Source: Cyrtodaria siliqua
Taxonomy: Eukaryota > Mollusca > Bivalvia > Adapedonta > Hiatellidae
Assembly: GCA_037043455.1 (NCBI GenBank)
Contig: JAWPHD010001139.1
Span: forward strand, 62,001-126,000
DNA: 64,000 nt
Reading direction: 5' to 3'
Part shown: positions 1 through 9,318 of the stretch, piece after piece
Position numbering within the stretch: the stretch's first letter is position 1
Layout of the letters: each line of letters starts with the position of its first letter
Position numbers and translations under genes: made by a program
Notes under the pieces: model-generated
What the model was told of the DNA's origin: nothing
What the model saw: the letters and a program-made list of their open reading frames with translations, nothing else
The model's database searches: none

Positions 1-93
1 AATAAGTTATTGACGTCATAACTCAACGTCGAAGTTAGTTATTTTTGTGTTTGGAGTTAGTTATTAATATTTAGCGATTATGAATATTCTTTT
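1..93 (-). repeat. Dispersed repeat fragment at window edge
   Basis: The reverse complement of this stretch matches 22382-22470, sharing the run from AATATTCATAAT through TGAGTTATGACGTCA. It is the cut end of a dispersed family whose remainder lies outside the window. Confidence 0.65.
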
Positions 94-1264
94 TCTTCCG
101 ACTGAAGGGTCCCGTACAGGACAAGAACCAACGACAGAACTTTCTCAGGATGGGATCCCGGTTTAGATACGGGTATAAGCTAATGATATAATTGCATTCT
201 GATTTGCTTTTTTGAGGAAGTTTTAATTTTTAAAAATAATCGGATTATGAGGTCAATGCAGTGGGTGGGGTAGGGGAGAGAGCAGCAGAATGCTTAACAT
301 ACCAGGCCTGTAAAATTCCGCTCGACATGACGAGTGACTTGTCAGGCCGGGCGAGTGAATATTTCCTTCTGGTCGTCCTTACGGACGAGTGACTTTTGAC
401 ATTAGTAACAAAATAACTCAAGTCTTTATTGTTTCCTTTTAGTCGTGCGAAGAAATTCGAAAAAACATTTGCTTAAACTAAATAAATAGCCGATAAATTA
501 CACTCAAATACACCGGAAGTAAACATGAAAATATTGGTTACCCATGGTTACTTTGGTTACTTTGGTGATAAGGTATAAAGCCGAGATTTCCAAAGTTTGT
601 AGACTGTGTCGTGATCGAATTATCCAATACTAAACTAGTAGTTTTTATCAATAAAACACTGTAACCGGACCATTATACTTGATATGACGACATTTTCCCG
701 TAAACAAGTCGAAGAAAATAGACATGTCTATATAATGTTTTTGGAGGAGAGTTGGTCGAGATGACGAAAAAATACAAATAGAGAAAGTGAATAGACAATT
801 GCAATAAAGCAGTATGATAGTACCAAATTCTAGCGTGTTTTGTAGGAGAAAATACTGGAGGATACACAGTTGTATTCTCACAGTGACTTACATAAACAGT
901 TGCTTTTGAAATGTTAAAATGATGTCATATCTTATTGTAAGTGCCTTTCATAATTATTAAGTGGACAAGCTAATCATACCTTAGATGGGAACTAGTAATT
1001 TATTTGATAATTTGATGATGTTACATGTAGTTTGTTTATCTAAATAAAGTGTTTTTGGTTGACACTGATTTACCTTGTCTAGCACTAAGCAAAAATATGA
1101 AGGAGATTCCTATTCAAAATTAAGGGCGAGTACAAAGTTAATAAGGGCAAGTGGATTTTTTTTCACTAGTCCTGCAGGACTTGTTGTCTTTGTAAAAAAT
1201 GTACAGGCCTGCATACTCTAGGCAAATTTCAGATTTCTGTTTATTATTCACATTGTTACTTCAG
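94..1264. other. No gene recognised
   Basis: AT-rich sequence with no long open frame. A more GC-rich patch lies at about 240-400, and the phrase ACGAGTGAC recurs there. I see no motif that assigns a function. Confidence 0.5.
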
Positions 1265-1267
1265 CTG

Positions 1268-1440
1268 GGATTGTCAGATGAGAAACTCAGTTCTTACTGA
1301 TGGCGGGATGTATACAGTATTGGTTCTACCCAGGAAAAATGGGTTGGTTTGCCTCTACCATAAAAAATCGACTTCAATATATGGCCTAACATATGCATAA
1401 AATCACGACATAAAACACCATTCAAACAAAGCAAACTTCA
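1268..1440 (+). repeat. SINE 3' body, 5'-truncated
   Basis: It shares the body of the SINE at 4731-4993: a GATGGCGGGA-like start, a TTCTACCC segment, GTTTGCCTCTACCA, and a tail of ACATAAAACACC followed by CAAACAAAGC. The tRNA-like head is missing. It is more diverged than the 4.7-kb copy. Confidence 0.6.
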
Positions 1441-1555
1441 AATATTGTATTCTTGAGTTTGTCTTTCCCATGAGACTTTAAACTGAATACCTTGTCCGTG
1501 ATGTAACAAAAGTAAAACTGCAATGAGTCTAGAAATCTTTGTTTTTCATTGGTAG

Positions 1556-1726
1556 GACAGAGTACATGTACCAGACTGCGTCACAGAATCGTGCTCGAAG
1601 GAGCTTGAAGTTTGAGCGCACTGCCAGTAAGCGCTACTCGCGGCGTCCTACATTTGAGAAACAGGAGCGTGAAGTGGCAATGGGGAGACAGGAGGAGAGA
1701 AGATAAAGAGACGCTGAACGAAAACA
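1556..1726 (+). pseudogene. Candidate internal exon 1 with in-frame stop
   Basis: I do not recognise this gene. A pyrimidine-rich tract ends in an AG at 1554-1555 and a GTAAG donor begins at 1727, leaving 171 nt, exactly 57 codons, with phase 2 at both ends. The patch is clearly richer in GC than its surroundings. The frame starting at 1557 reads a basic, then charged stretch, including ERTASKRYSRRPTFEKQE and a coiled-coil-like run of E, R and Q. A TAA at 1704-1706 interrupts it, after which the charged pattern continues to the donor. That is compatible with a CAA-to-TAA nonsense change, a pseudogene, a sequencing error or a chance frame. Its phase matches the candidate exon at 2688-2816. What I see is splice-like borders and base composition; that it is a gene is inference. 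Confidence 0.35.
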
Positions 1727-1926
1727 GTAAGAATTCCAGAACAAACATTTAAACTTGGTAAACTTCCAGAAAAAAAGGCAGATATATGTATATTTCTAAT
1801 TTAATCTAAAACTTCCAACTATGTCTATTTGTCTGTAGTTTTTAAATAGTTTTTAAATCACTGTGAACCTAAGGATATGCAGGATGCAAGATAAAGTTGC
1901 CCATTAAGTTGCAACCTGGGTTTTTT

Positions 1927-2160
1927 TATGCCCCCGAAGGGCGGCATATAGTAGTTTGTCCGTCAGTCCGTACAATCTTGTCCGGTCAATAACTCCGACA
2001 TTGATGCATACATTTTCAAATAACATGGCACAAGTGCTCACCACAACAAGACGAAGTGTCGCGCGCAAAATCCAGGTCCGTGGCGTCAAGGTCACACATA
2101 GAGATCAAAGGTCAAAACAACTTCGGGGGCATTTGTCACTTACAGTGACATTTCTTGTTT
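1927..2160 (+). repeat. TATGCCCCC-type dispersed element, short form
   Basis: It opens with TATGCCCCCGAAGGGCGGCA and closes with a complementary GGGGGCA, then TTTGTCACTTACAGTGACAT and TTCTTGTTT. The middle holds about one internal unit (CAAATAACATGGCACAAGTG, ACAACAAGACGA, GTGTCGCGCGCAAAATCCAG). The same family occurs at 34655-35210, 57754-58050 and 58372-59096. The short open frames across it come from the repeat and are not genes. Confidence 0.8.
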
Positions 2161-2426
2161 TTATTTACAATTTGTTAGCGTATTGAAATGTGTTTCTTGC
2201 TGGGACTATATGAAGATATTGCTACCTTCAATAAATTGTCCTTAAACAGAATTCTCATTATTTGGGTTTTCGAAGTCATGTGATAGGTGCAAACATTTCT
2301 CCTCCATATTGCACATCTTGCACGTGCTGCAATTATTGATATCTGTTGTCGCTGTTATGTTTTTCCCAGACATACCTTTTGTCATATTTTCAAATCGGTC
2401 TGCAACAGAAGCTTTAAATACGGAGC

Positions 2427-2540
2427 AGACATGTTACAAACGAGCAGACATGTTACAAACGAGCAGATGTTACAAACGAGCAGACGTTAAAAATGAGCAG
2501 ACATGTTACAACAAAAGAGCAGACGTTAAAAATGAGCAGT
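2427..2540 (+). repeat. About 20-bp minisatellite
   Basis: Roughly six or seven degenerate copies of a unit like GAGCAGACATGTTACAAAC, with variants reading GAGCAGACGTTAAAAAT. It lies between the two candidate exons. Confidence 0.8.
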
Positions 2541-2687
2541 CACAAACTAATATTCACTCGATTTTTGAAAATGTTTCAATGGAAGATTGGATCATGCACA
2601 TAAAATTGCATGGTACCGAAATATAAAACTTGTACAAATGTGGAGGTTTTCTTTTTTTCTTAGCCTATGCTTACACACTGCTTACAG

Positions 2688-2816
2688 CATATCTATTGAA
2701 AGCTCATCGGACGAGGAACCTTCTGGGGAGACAACTCTTGATGAAAAACCAAAACCAAAGCAGAAACACATAAACGAGTTTGTCAAGGAAAAACAAGTGT
2801 ATGAGGAGAACGATAG
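2688..2816 (+). CDS. Candidate internal exon 2, acidic/lysine-rich
   Basis: Gene not recognised. Acceptor AG at 2686-2687 and donor GTATAT from 2817 bound 129 nt, exactly 43 codons, phase 2 at both ends, so it could follow the candidate exon at 1556-1726 without a frame change. The encoded segment starts with a serine/acid run (SIESSSDEEPSGE), continues with a KPKPKQKH basic stretch and ends with a charged helix-like KEKQVYEENDR. A second acceptor at 2662-2663 with a stronger pyrimidine tract would add eight in-frame codons. The frame is also open upstream from an ATG at 2638 and would give a hydrophobic leader, so a signal-peptide first exon is an alternative. No homology search was possible. 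Low complexity makes a chance frame possible. Confidence 0.4.
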
Positions 2817-3256
2817 GTATATATTATATACTGCAATATATACACGATATATACACATATATGTACTGTGTGTCAAATATAGCTTCTCTGTTTTGATATT
2901 TGCAATATATTTACACGCGAGCATATAGGGAAATTTATCACATAGTTTGCATACTATATATGTCTATACGCTTCATTGTACCCACCCCAAAAGTGAAGGG
3001 GGTATATACTGTTACTGTTGTTTATAATAAATTTTCTTAGATAAAATATAAAACACGAGCAATTTTCATCAGTTGTACAGTTTATAGAATATGAAAACGA
3101 AATTGTTTTAGGACTTTCTTTGATGTTTTCTAAATTACTCGATAAGGAACAATATCACTTTGTTTTTTTGCAAAACTTAGAGAAGGGAAAATAAGCAACT
3201 ATTTCATTTTGTCGTTCAGAATGTAAACAATTATAAATTGTTTTACAATATGAAAG

Positions 3257-3637
3257 GGGCTATATATTGTTGTAACAACTGATGATAAAAACAAATAAGC
3301 TATATATTGTTGTAACAGCTGATGATAACAAAATAGGCTATATATTGTTATAACAGCTGATGATAACAAAATCGACTATATATTGTTGTAACAGCTGATG
3401 ATAACAAAATCTACTATATATTGTTTTAACAGCTGATGATAACAAAATCTACTATGTATTGTTGTAACAGCTGATGATAACAAAATCTACAATATATTGT
3501 TGTACAAGCTGATGATAACCAAATAGGCTATATATTGTAACAGCTGATGATAACAAAATAGGCTATATATTGTTGTAACAGCTGATGATAAAAAAATCTA
3601 CTATATATTGTTGTAACAGCTGATGATAACAAAATGT
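3257..3637 (+). repeat. 38-bp minisatellite, ten copies
   Basis: The core GTAACAGCTGATGATAACAA recurs with a strict 38-bp period across ten units; one step is 35 bp. Each unit joins a TATATATTGTTG segment to the palindrome CAGCTG. Variation is mainly in the few bases after AAAAT. A single isolated unit sits at about 4050-4085. Confidence 0.92.
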
Positions 3638-4140
3638 TAACGCTGAATTACAGTTACTTGAATTTCAAACGATATTCAATGTAAAGGGAGGTAATTTGAG
3701 ATTATCCATATTTCAGTTTTTTATAGACGGAAAATCTGCGATAACTGGGTCAAATTTTTATGTTTTTTTCTATTATTTCATACCAATTTTAAGAATGTTA
3801 TATCTTTAAGCGATCTTTGACTCATGTTAGGTGTTTTATCAGTACATTTCATGTTTTGTTTTCATATAAAGGGAGGGTAACTCTCAAAAGATGTAACAAT
3901 TTAAACAAAAAATAAATGTTTTACAAACTATGGGTCAAAACAAAATACTTATCATATATCTATTCTAAAATATATTTAAAATAAGAAAATTAGTTAACCA
4001 GTTAACTAATTTTACAAAAGTTGATACTTAGCAATTTTGTTCAGTGTATAGTTGTAACAGCTGATGATAACACAATAGACTGTCATTTATCTTCACTTGA
4101 GTTTTTAAGTATTTATTTTACACCGATTACAAAACAAGAT
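3638..4140. other. AT-rich, no gene; one stray 38-bp unit
   Basis: No coding signal is seen. The segment at 4050-4085 (GTTGTAACAGCTGATGATAA) is one displaced unit of the minisatellite just upstream. Confidence 0.6.
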
Positions 4141-4400
4141 ATACAGCTTAAACACATAACACTCGATGGCGCGGGTGCCAACATTAGCTTGGTCTGTAAC
4201 TCTCGATGGCGCGGGTGACGGAATTAGCTTTTTCTGGATGTGGAAGAAACTGGAGAAATCCAGCGTACCCTCTCATAAGCAATGCCGAAACGGGGAATTA
4301 AAGCCGGATTGCATTGGTGAAAAGCCAGTGCACGACTCAGACCCTGATTATTTGATAAGCTACGGTTGTGGTAGTCCTTAAATACCCTTGCTTTCTGCAG
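4141..4400. repeat. GC-rich block with imperfect direct duplication
   Basis: The phrase CTCGATGGCGCGGGTG occurs twice about 38 bp apart, each followed by AACATTAGCTT- or GGAATTAGCTT-like sequence. The open frame 4166-4381 spans it but resembles nothing I recognise. Read on the minus strand, the right half (GGATTTCTCCAGTTTCTTCC) resembles the conserved body of mollusc SINEs, so it may be an old retroposon remnant. Confidence 0.35.
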
Positions 4401-4730
4401 CATTTTTTCCGTGTGTACTCCTTTACACTTGACACCTTGCATTTACTTTTGGAGTGATCAGTCACATTTGTTTTCACCTGCTCCATCCACATAACCGTGC
4501 CTTATAATTACTATAGTCACCATTTTAGTTATATTCCTTAGCCAGTGCTTATATTTTCCAAGAGGCAAAACAGCCGAGTAACCTTATGTTAGATTGATAA
4601 GCCTAACCCCATGTTAGATCGACCCGTTGATAGGTCAAAAGATCTGACATTAAGTCAAACAAACGCGGGTAAACTTTATTGAGTCCAAATTTAAGTCTGT
4701 TGACCTGTTTAAAGATTGACGATCAGCTTT

Positions 4731-4993
4731 CTCCGTGGCCGAATGGTTAACGCCGTTGCGGTGTAATCCTTCGCCTCTCAACGCTGCGGGTTCGAGTCCC
4801 ACTGGGAGCTCGACTTGTAAGTGAGGAAGTGTCGCTTCTTCCGGATGGTGGGAGGTGTACAGTACTGGTTCTACCCAAGAAAATTGGGTGGTCTGCCTCT
4901 GCGACCACCACATAAAATCGATCGTCATATATAATGTTACATGTGCTGAAAATGACGTAAAACACCTTAAAAAACAAAAAACAAAACAAAAAA
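4731..4993 (+). mobile_element. tRNA-derived SINE with 12-bp target duplication
   Basis: The head is tRNA-like: an A-box-type TGGCCGAATGGTTAACG and a B-box GGGTTCGAGTCCC with a long variable region of the Ser/Leu kind. The body carries GGTGTACAGTACTGGTTCTA and the tail is ACGTAAAACACC followed by A-rich CAAAAAAC repeats. The insertion is bounded by ACGATCAGCTTT at 4719-4730 and 4994-5005, a perfect 12-bp target-site duplication. It is the most complete member of the family that also left 1268-1440 and 8279-8450. Confidence 0.92.
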
Positions 4994-5005
4994 ACGATCA
5001 GCTTT

Positions 5006-5857
5006 TATTTCAGACTGATGGTATGTTGCTTTTTTATATTTTACTATTAATGTTGTAAGCATTAATAAATAGATGCCATCTGAATAGATGAATGTGATAC
5101 CAAAACAAGTATTTGAACCGTTAGACCTAGGTATCTGTGGAGCTGAGAGGTCAGATTTTGGTCAGTAGAAGAATTAAAATTGCTTCTTTTGTTCGAGTTC
5201 AATAGTTATTGTTATCTGCTTCGTTGTTGTCACTCAATATTGTGGAATGTAGATGTTGTACATGTGATAAGTATTGTAACTTTTAGCATGATTGTTCTAA
5301 ACCATACATATATATGCATATATCCGGCTGGTTAAAGCCAGCCGGGTTACTAGAAAGACCGGAATACACCGAATCACCGGAATACACCGGAATACACCGA
5401 AATATATATAATAAAGGCATTATTTATGTAATTAATGGATAACATGGATAAGAAATGATTATCTATGAATTAAATATTACTATATCCACACAGAAGAGTG
5501 ATTTATATGTTTGGGGGCTTATATACGCACACTAGTCACCACTATATACACCACTATATGCACCTATATAGCCAAACTACATACTTATCTCCCTTGAATG
5601 AAAACATCATAATGCACAAGTTTCTTATTTGAGTTTATGTCCAATGCTTGCATAGACTGGCATAAAAATACAAATAACTATTTGAATATTTTAATAATAA
5701 ATTTATTACAAGCACATGTAAGCGCATATGATAAATTGAATATTTGTTGGTTTATTGTGAATATAGGATTTATTTTCATCTCGAAGTGAGAAAATTGAAA
5801 TATTTAACTCGTGCTAAAACACTCGTGAAAATATAGTTTTTTTCACTTCTCGCTTAA
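5006..5857. other. No gene recognised
   Basis: AT-rich. A short GGAATACACCG tandem lies at about 5360-5400, and CACTA-rich text at 5525-5575. Nothing coding is seen. Confidence 0.5.
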
Positions 5858-6540
5858 TTGTCTTCCTTACCAGTTAATTCAATGGAAGCTACATTTTCTC
5901 TTCTGTTTACAACCGTCAAATTTTGTTTCAATCGGCAGCCATATTGGTCTGGTACCCTTCCCCTACTGCGCTCGCTATTCTCTCTTCGAGCGCAGGTACC
6001 AGACCAATATGGCTGCCGATTGAAACACAATTTGACGGTTGTAAACAGAAGAGAAAATGTAGCTTCCGTTGAATTAACTGGTAAGGAAAACAATTAGCAT
6101 TCATTATCTGCGTTGACGACTAAATGATCCGTGGTCTAGTTTCGTACGCAGCTGCCGTTAGAGTTGTTGTTTACAGAGTGACTGTGTTTAGGCACGGGGT
6201 CTTCCGAATAAAAATTTGGACCAGTTTTTCAACGTTTCGATGACGATTTCTTAGTACTGTATTGAGCGATATTAAAATATATACCAATGTTGGACACCTT
6301 GAACACTTGGGTATAGGAGGCATGTAGAGTTTAACGATTTGCTCTTTTAATTAAAACAATATTCAGCATAGACTGAACTTAATGAGAATGACGTGTATGG
6401 CTTATTATTACCCTTCTATAATGTTCTATTCTATGATATGGCTGCTGGACTCAGATGTCTTTCCAACTCATGTAGGACACTTTTGTTCGATTTCAACTGG
6501 TATTTAACGAAAAAGCACATGAGCCGGACCCCTATGCATA
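5858..6540 (+). repeat. Long-hairpin dispersed repeat, copy 1
   Basis: A family present twice in the window in the same orientation; copy 2 is 26520-27055. It opens with a long inverted repeat (5859-6093), then about 440 bp of shared unique sequence including GTTTAGGCACGGGGTCTTCC and CATGAGCCGGACCCCTATG. About 110 bp (roughly 6390-6498) present here is missing from copy 2. I do not recognise the family. Confidence 0.85.
5859..6093. repeat. Near-perfect 97-bp inverted repeat (hairpin)
   Basis: The arms 5859-5956 and 5996-6093 are reverse complements with three mismatches by eye. The short loop itself contains a small palindrome (CTGCGCTCG...CGAGCGCAG). The mirror symmetry gives matching 79-codon open frames on both strands; these follow from the palindrome and are not genes. 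Confidence 0.93.
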
Positions 6541-7311
6541 ATGTTTATAAAATGTGGCTGTTGTTGGCGGGATAGCTACTTTAATGATAATAATAAAAAA
6601 ATCTGATCAAATCAGGTTCTGCCACTCAAATAAATCTAATATTTCTCAAGCTTATTAAAATCTTCATTTATATCAACCACGTTAAAGAACCATAGAATGG
6701 GGCGGCTCGAAATGTTAACATTTGCTAGTAAGATAGATCGAGTAGCTTAGGTACGTTTTTTTGAATTCCACTCACTGGGGTGGCTCGAAATATTGCCATA
6801 TGATTAGCCTAATTAAGCTATATCACTTCGAAGTAAGATTTTCTGTATATTTTCCTTATTACTTCACGCATTTTCATGTAATATAGCCCAAGGTATTCGG
6901 AATTTTCTGCACTTTATTCCGTAACTTTGATTGTAGATGAATGTTCTATAGATTTTTTGTTTAATTCGCCCCCATTTTCGAAATGTAGTTTTTCGAGTCG
7001 GTCTCGTACACTGGAATGAAGAGGTTTACATGATATTCGTCATAAAATGTACTCACTTGCATCAGTTCTATTCTCGCAACTTTGCGTTATAACCAAAAAT
7101 GTCGTAACTACCACAATTTAAAAGTTACATGTGCTGCAGTGAACATAATTATGGAATTTCGAAAATGATCTCGGTGACGTCATTTTGAAACCACTTGATC
7201 CCCCACCGTGTAATCGAGGCGAACGTGACATGACTCATGTGGTCTACATGACATGACCTTGACTTGGGATTGAGTAGCTCAAGTTGACTGTATCTACAAG
7301 TATTGTGTTAC
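6541..7311. other. No gene recognised
   Basis: AT-rich. The stretch TTAAAGAACCATAGAA near 6683, followed by GGGGCGGCTCGAAATG, resembles broken pieces of the SINE body seen at 29888-30211, with a second GGGGTGGCTCGAAAT near 6778. Confidence 0.4.
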
Positions 7312-8076
7312 AAACAGCCGCCGGTTTTTTTTTGCCGCGCCGGTTTTTGGCAAAAACAGCAAGTAATTCCGAATGAGCTAGGGCACTTTCGACTATATCA
7401 TATGAAAGCACATATCAAATGATTGTAAAATTATATTCTATTTCATTGGTGACACTTTAATTTTTCCGAGAAATTTGACGCAAAGTTGACCTTTCCCATG
7501 GGAAAAGCCTATTTTCCCATGGGAAAAGCTTTTTTCCCATGGGAAATGGTCTTTCCCATGGGACAATATGTTCCCATGGGAAATGATTTTGGCAGTTTTC
7601 CCATGGGAAAAACAAAAAGTATTTATCTTTCAATATAATGTCAAAATAGTATGCGGCTTTCATATTTAGGGTCTATGACGAAGTTTTACAGCGATACAAG
7701 CACTTTGATATTTTCCCATGGGAATATTTTCCCAATATTGTAATTTGGGAAAATTTTCCCATGGGAAAATGAGTTATTTCTTAATAGCTAAAACAACATT
7801 TCAAAGCCTGGAAACATCTTCTGTTGCAGTGTTGACAATTAAATATGCCCTTATGTTTATAATTTAATGAAATAAAAACTTTCCCAAAATAAAATGGGAA
7901 AATTCTCCCAAATTCTTTTTGGGAAAATTTTCCCAAATGTTATTGGGAAAATTTTCCCAAAATGTTTTGGGAAAATTCTCCCATTTTCTGACTGGGAAAT
8001 TTCTCTAAATATGTTTTAATGTAATGAAAAAGAAAAAAATCTTCCAAGTAAGTATTAGTCAAAATATCAAACCAAA
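7312..8076 (+). mobile_element. CCATGG-palindrome element, copy 1
   Basis: The element runs from AAACAGCCGCCGG to ATATCAAACC followed by a run of A. It contains eight CCCATGGG palindromes, mostly in the form TTCCCATGGGAA, in the first two thirds. A cluster of TTTGGGAAAATTTTCCCAAA-type hairpins fills the last third. A second copy of almost identical length lies on the other strand at 37905-38671. The poly-A after the last shared base suggests retroposition, but I found no clean target duplication. The 68-codon minus-strand frame over the palindromes is explained by the repeat; its differences between copies mostly change amino acids. The family is not one I know. Confidence 0.85.
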
Positions 8077-8278
8077 AAAAAAAAAAAAAAACAGTTTGTT
8101 TAAGATTGAATATTTTAACTCAGATCTGATTTTAACTTAGCATCTCAGATTCAGATTTGAGTATGATGTGTTGCCTTGCGATTGGTCCTTAACATAGTAA
8201 TGTGACTCGTGCATAGCCTGACAGTTATTGATACTGCACTGTTTTTCCCCATGGGAACCTGTTTTCCTACATACCATT

Positions 8279-8450
8279 GAGCTCGACTTTAAGTGAGTAA
8301 GTGTCGATTGTTACGGATGGCGGGAGGTGTACAGTACTGGTTCTACCCAGGAAAAGTATGGGTGGTCTGCCTCCACCACAAAAAAGTCATATATAACATT
8401 GCGTGTATTGAAAAGGACGTAAAACACCACACAAACAAACTACATTGTTT
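8279..8450 (+). repeat. SINE body, 5'-truncated
   Basis: It begins inside the element at GAGCTCGACTTTAAGTGAG and follows the 4731-4993 SINE through GGAGGTGTACAGTACTGG and the GTAAAACACCACACAAACAA tail. The tRNA-like head is absent. Confidence 0.8.
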
Positions 8451-8499
8451 CAAAAAAATATTTCATTCGTTTTCATTCATTTTATATCCTTACACTATA

Positions 8500-9080
8500 A
8501 TGCATTGATCAAGGCAATGTCAAATGCCTTAAACATTGACCTTCTAGCCCAAACATGAATAGAAGTCATTGTTTTAACAGGGGTACTATTTCCGTAAAGT
8601 TCCATGATTGTATGTCTAACAGTGACAAATTACAGTGGAAGGAGTGTTTCTCAGAACTGGGTCATTGTCAGGTTAATGTGACCTTGATGATCAACTGATC
8701 CCAAAAGCAATAGGCTTCCACCTATCTTAAAGGGAAATATACCAACAAAGTTTTATATGGTGTTGTGCTTTCAGAGTTATCTCGCAGAATGCATATTTTA
8801 TTAAGATCATTGCAACCTGTTAACCCAAAAACAAAAGGTTTCTACGCTCGCCAAGGGACAATTTATCTATTAACGTTTCATGAATGTGGGTGTCATGGTT
8901 TTGAAGTTATCACACAATGTGTATTTCCATATAAGGGATGGCAATCTTGACACTTGTCCTACCAAGCGTAGAAAATAACATGTTTCCTCTCCTCAAGGGC
9001 AATGTACCTATGAAAATTCATGAGCGTTATGGTTTCAAAGTTATCATGCAGCATGTGTAATTGCTTATTGTCGGACGAAC
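8500..9080. repeat. Decayed tandem units, no gene
   Basis: Related phrases recur at irregular spacing: GGTTTTGAAGTTATCACACA, GGTTTCAAAGTTATCATGCA and TTTCAGAGTTATCTCGCAGA, each preceded by AAGGG(A/C)AAT-like text. It looks like two or three old copies of a unit of about 150 bp. Confidence 0.45.
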
Positions 9081-9262
9081 TGAATTGAATTGGGTTTTAA
9101 GACGCACCAACACATGAAAGGTTATATGTCGCCTAAAAGGAATGAACGTGCAAGGCTCATCCTCCATCTACATCAAGATAAAATATGGTGAATGGCAAGA
9201 TAGAACCACGTTTCCAAGTCTGCATATGCGGTGTCATGATAAAGACCTTAAATAACCCCATA
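9081..9262 (-). repeat. CAATTCAATT-tail SINE-like element, partial
   Basis: On the plus strand it reads GAATTGAATTGGGTTTTAAG, then a CACCAACACATGAAAGGTTA-type segment, i.e. the 3' tail of a minus-oriented element. Family members: 18230-18622, 20135-20377, 21971-22377, 25159-25300 and 54627-54965. An internal deletion shortens this copy. Confidence 0.75.
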
Positions 9263-9318
9263 CCATGTACTCTTTTTCAAACGGGCGCATAAAAACGTGT
9301 TGTCGAAACAGATCTACA

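Noticed and set aside
3257..3637. CRISPR-like array
   Set aside because: The 38-bp units are contiguous with no variable spacers, in a eukaryotic repeat context.
4731..4815. Functional tRNA gene
   Set aside because: A and B boxes are present but the sequence continues into a SINE body with A-rich tail and target duplication. The same applies at 16.8, 30.2, 40.7, 43.1 and 63.4 kb.
5854..6097. 79-codon open frames on both strands with near-identical products
   Set aside because: They mirror each other because the sequence is a palindrome; no start context or homology supports a gene.
6671..6800. Second tRNA-Thr-type SINE copy
   Set aside because: Only scattered short matches (TTAAAGAACCATAGAA, GGGGTGGCTCGAAAT) remain; too weak to annotate as an element.
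7457..7663. Conserved 68-codon frame in both CCATGG elements
   Set aside because: The repeated FPWE-type residues are the translation of TTTCCCATGGGAA. Most differences between copies change amino acids, so no protein-level constraint is seen.
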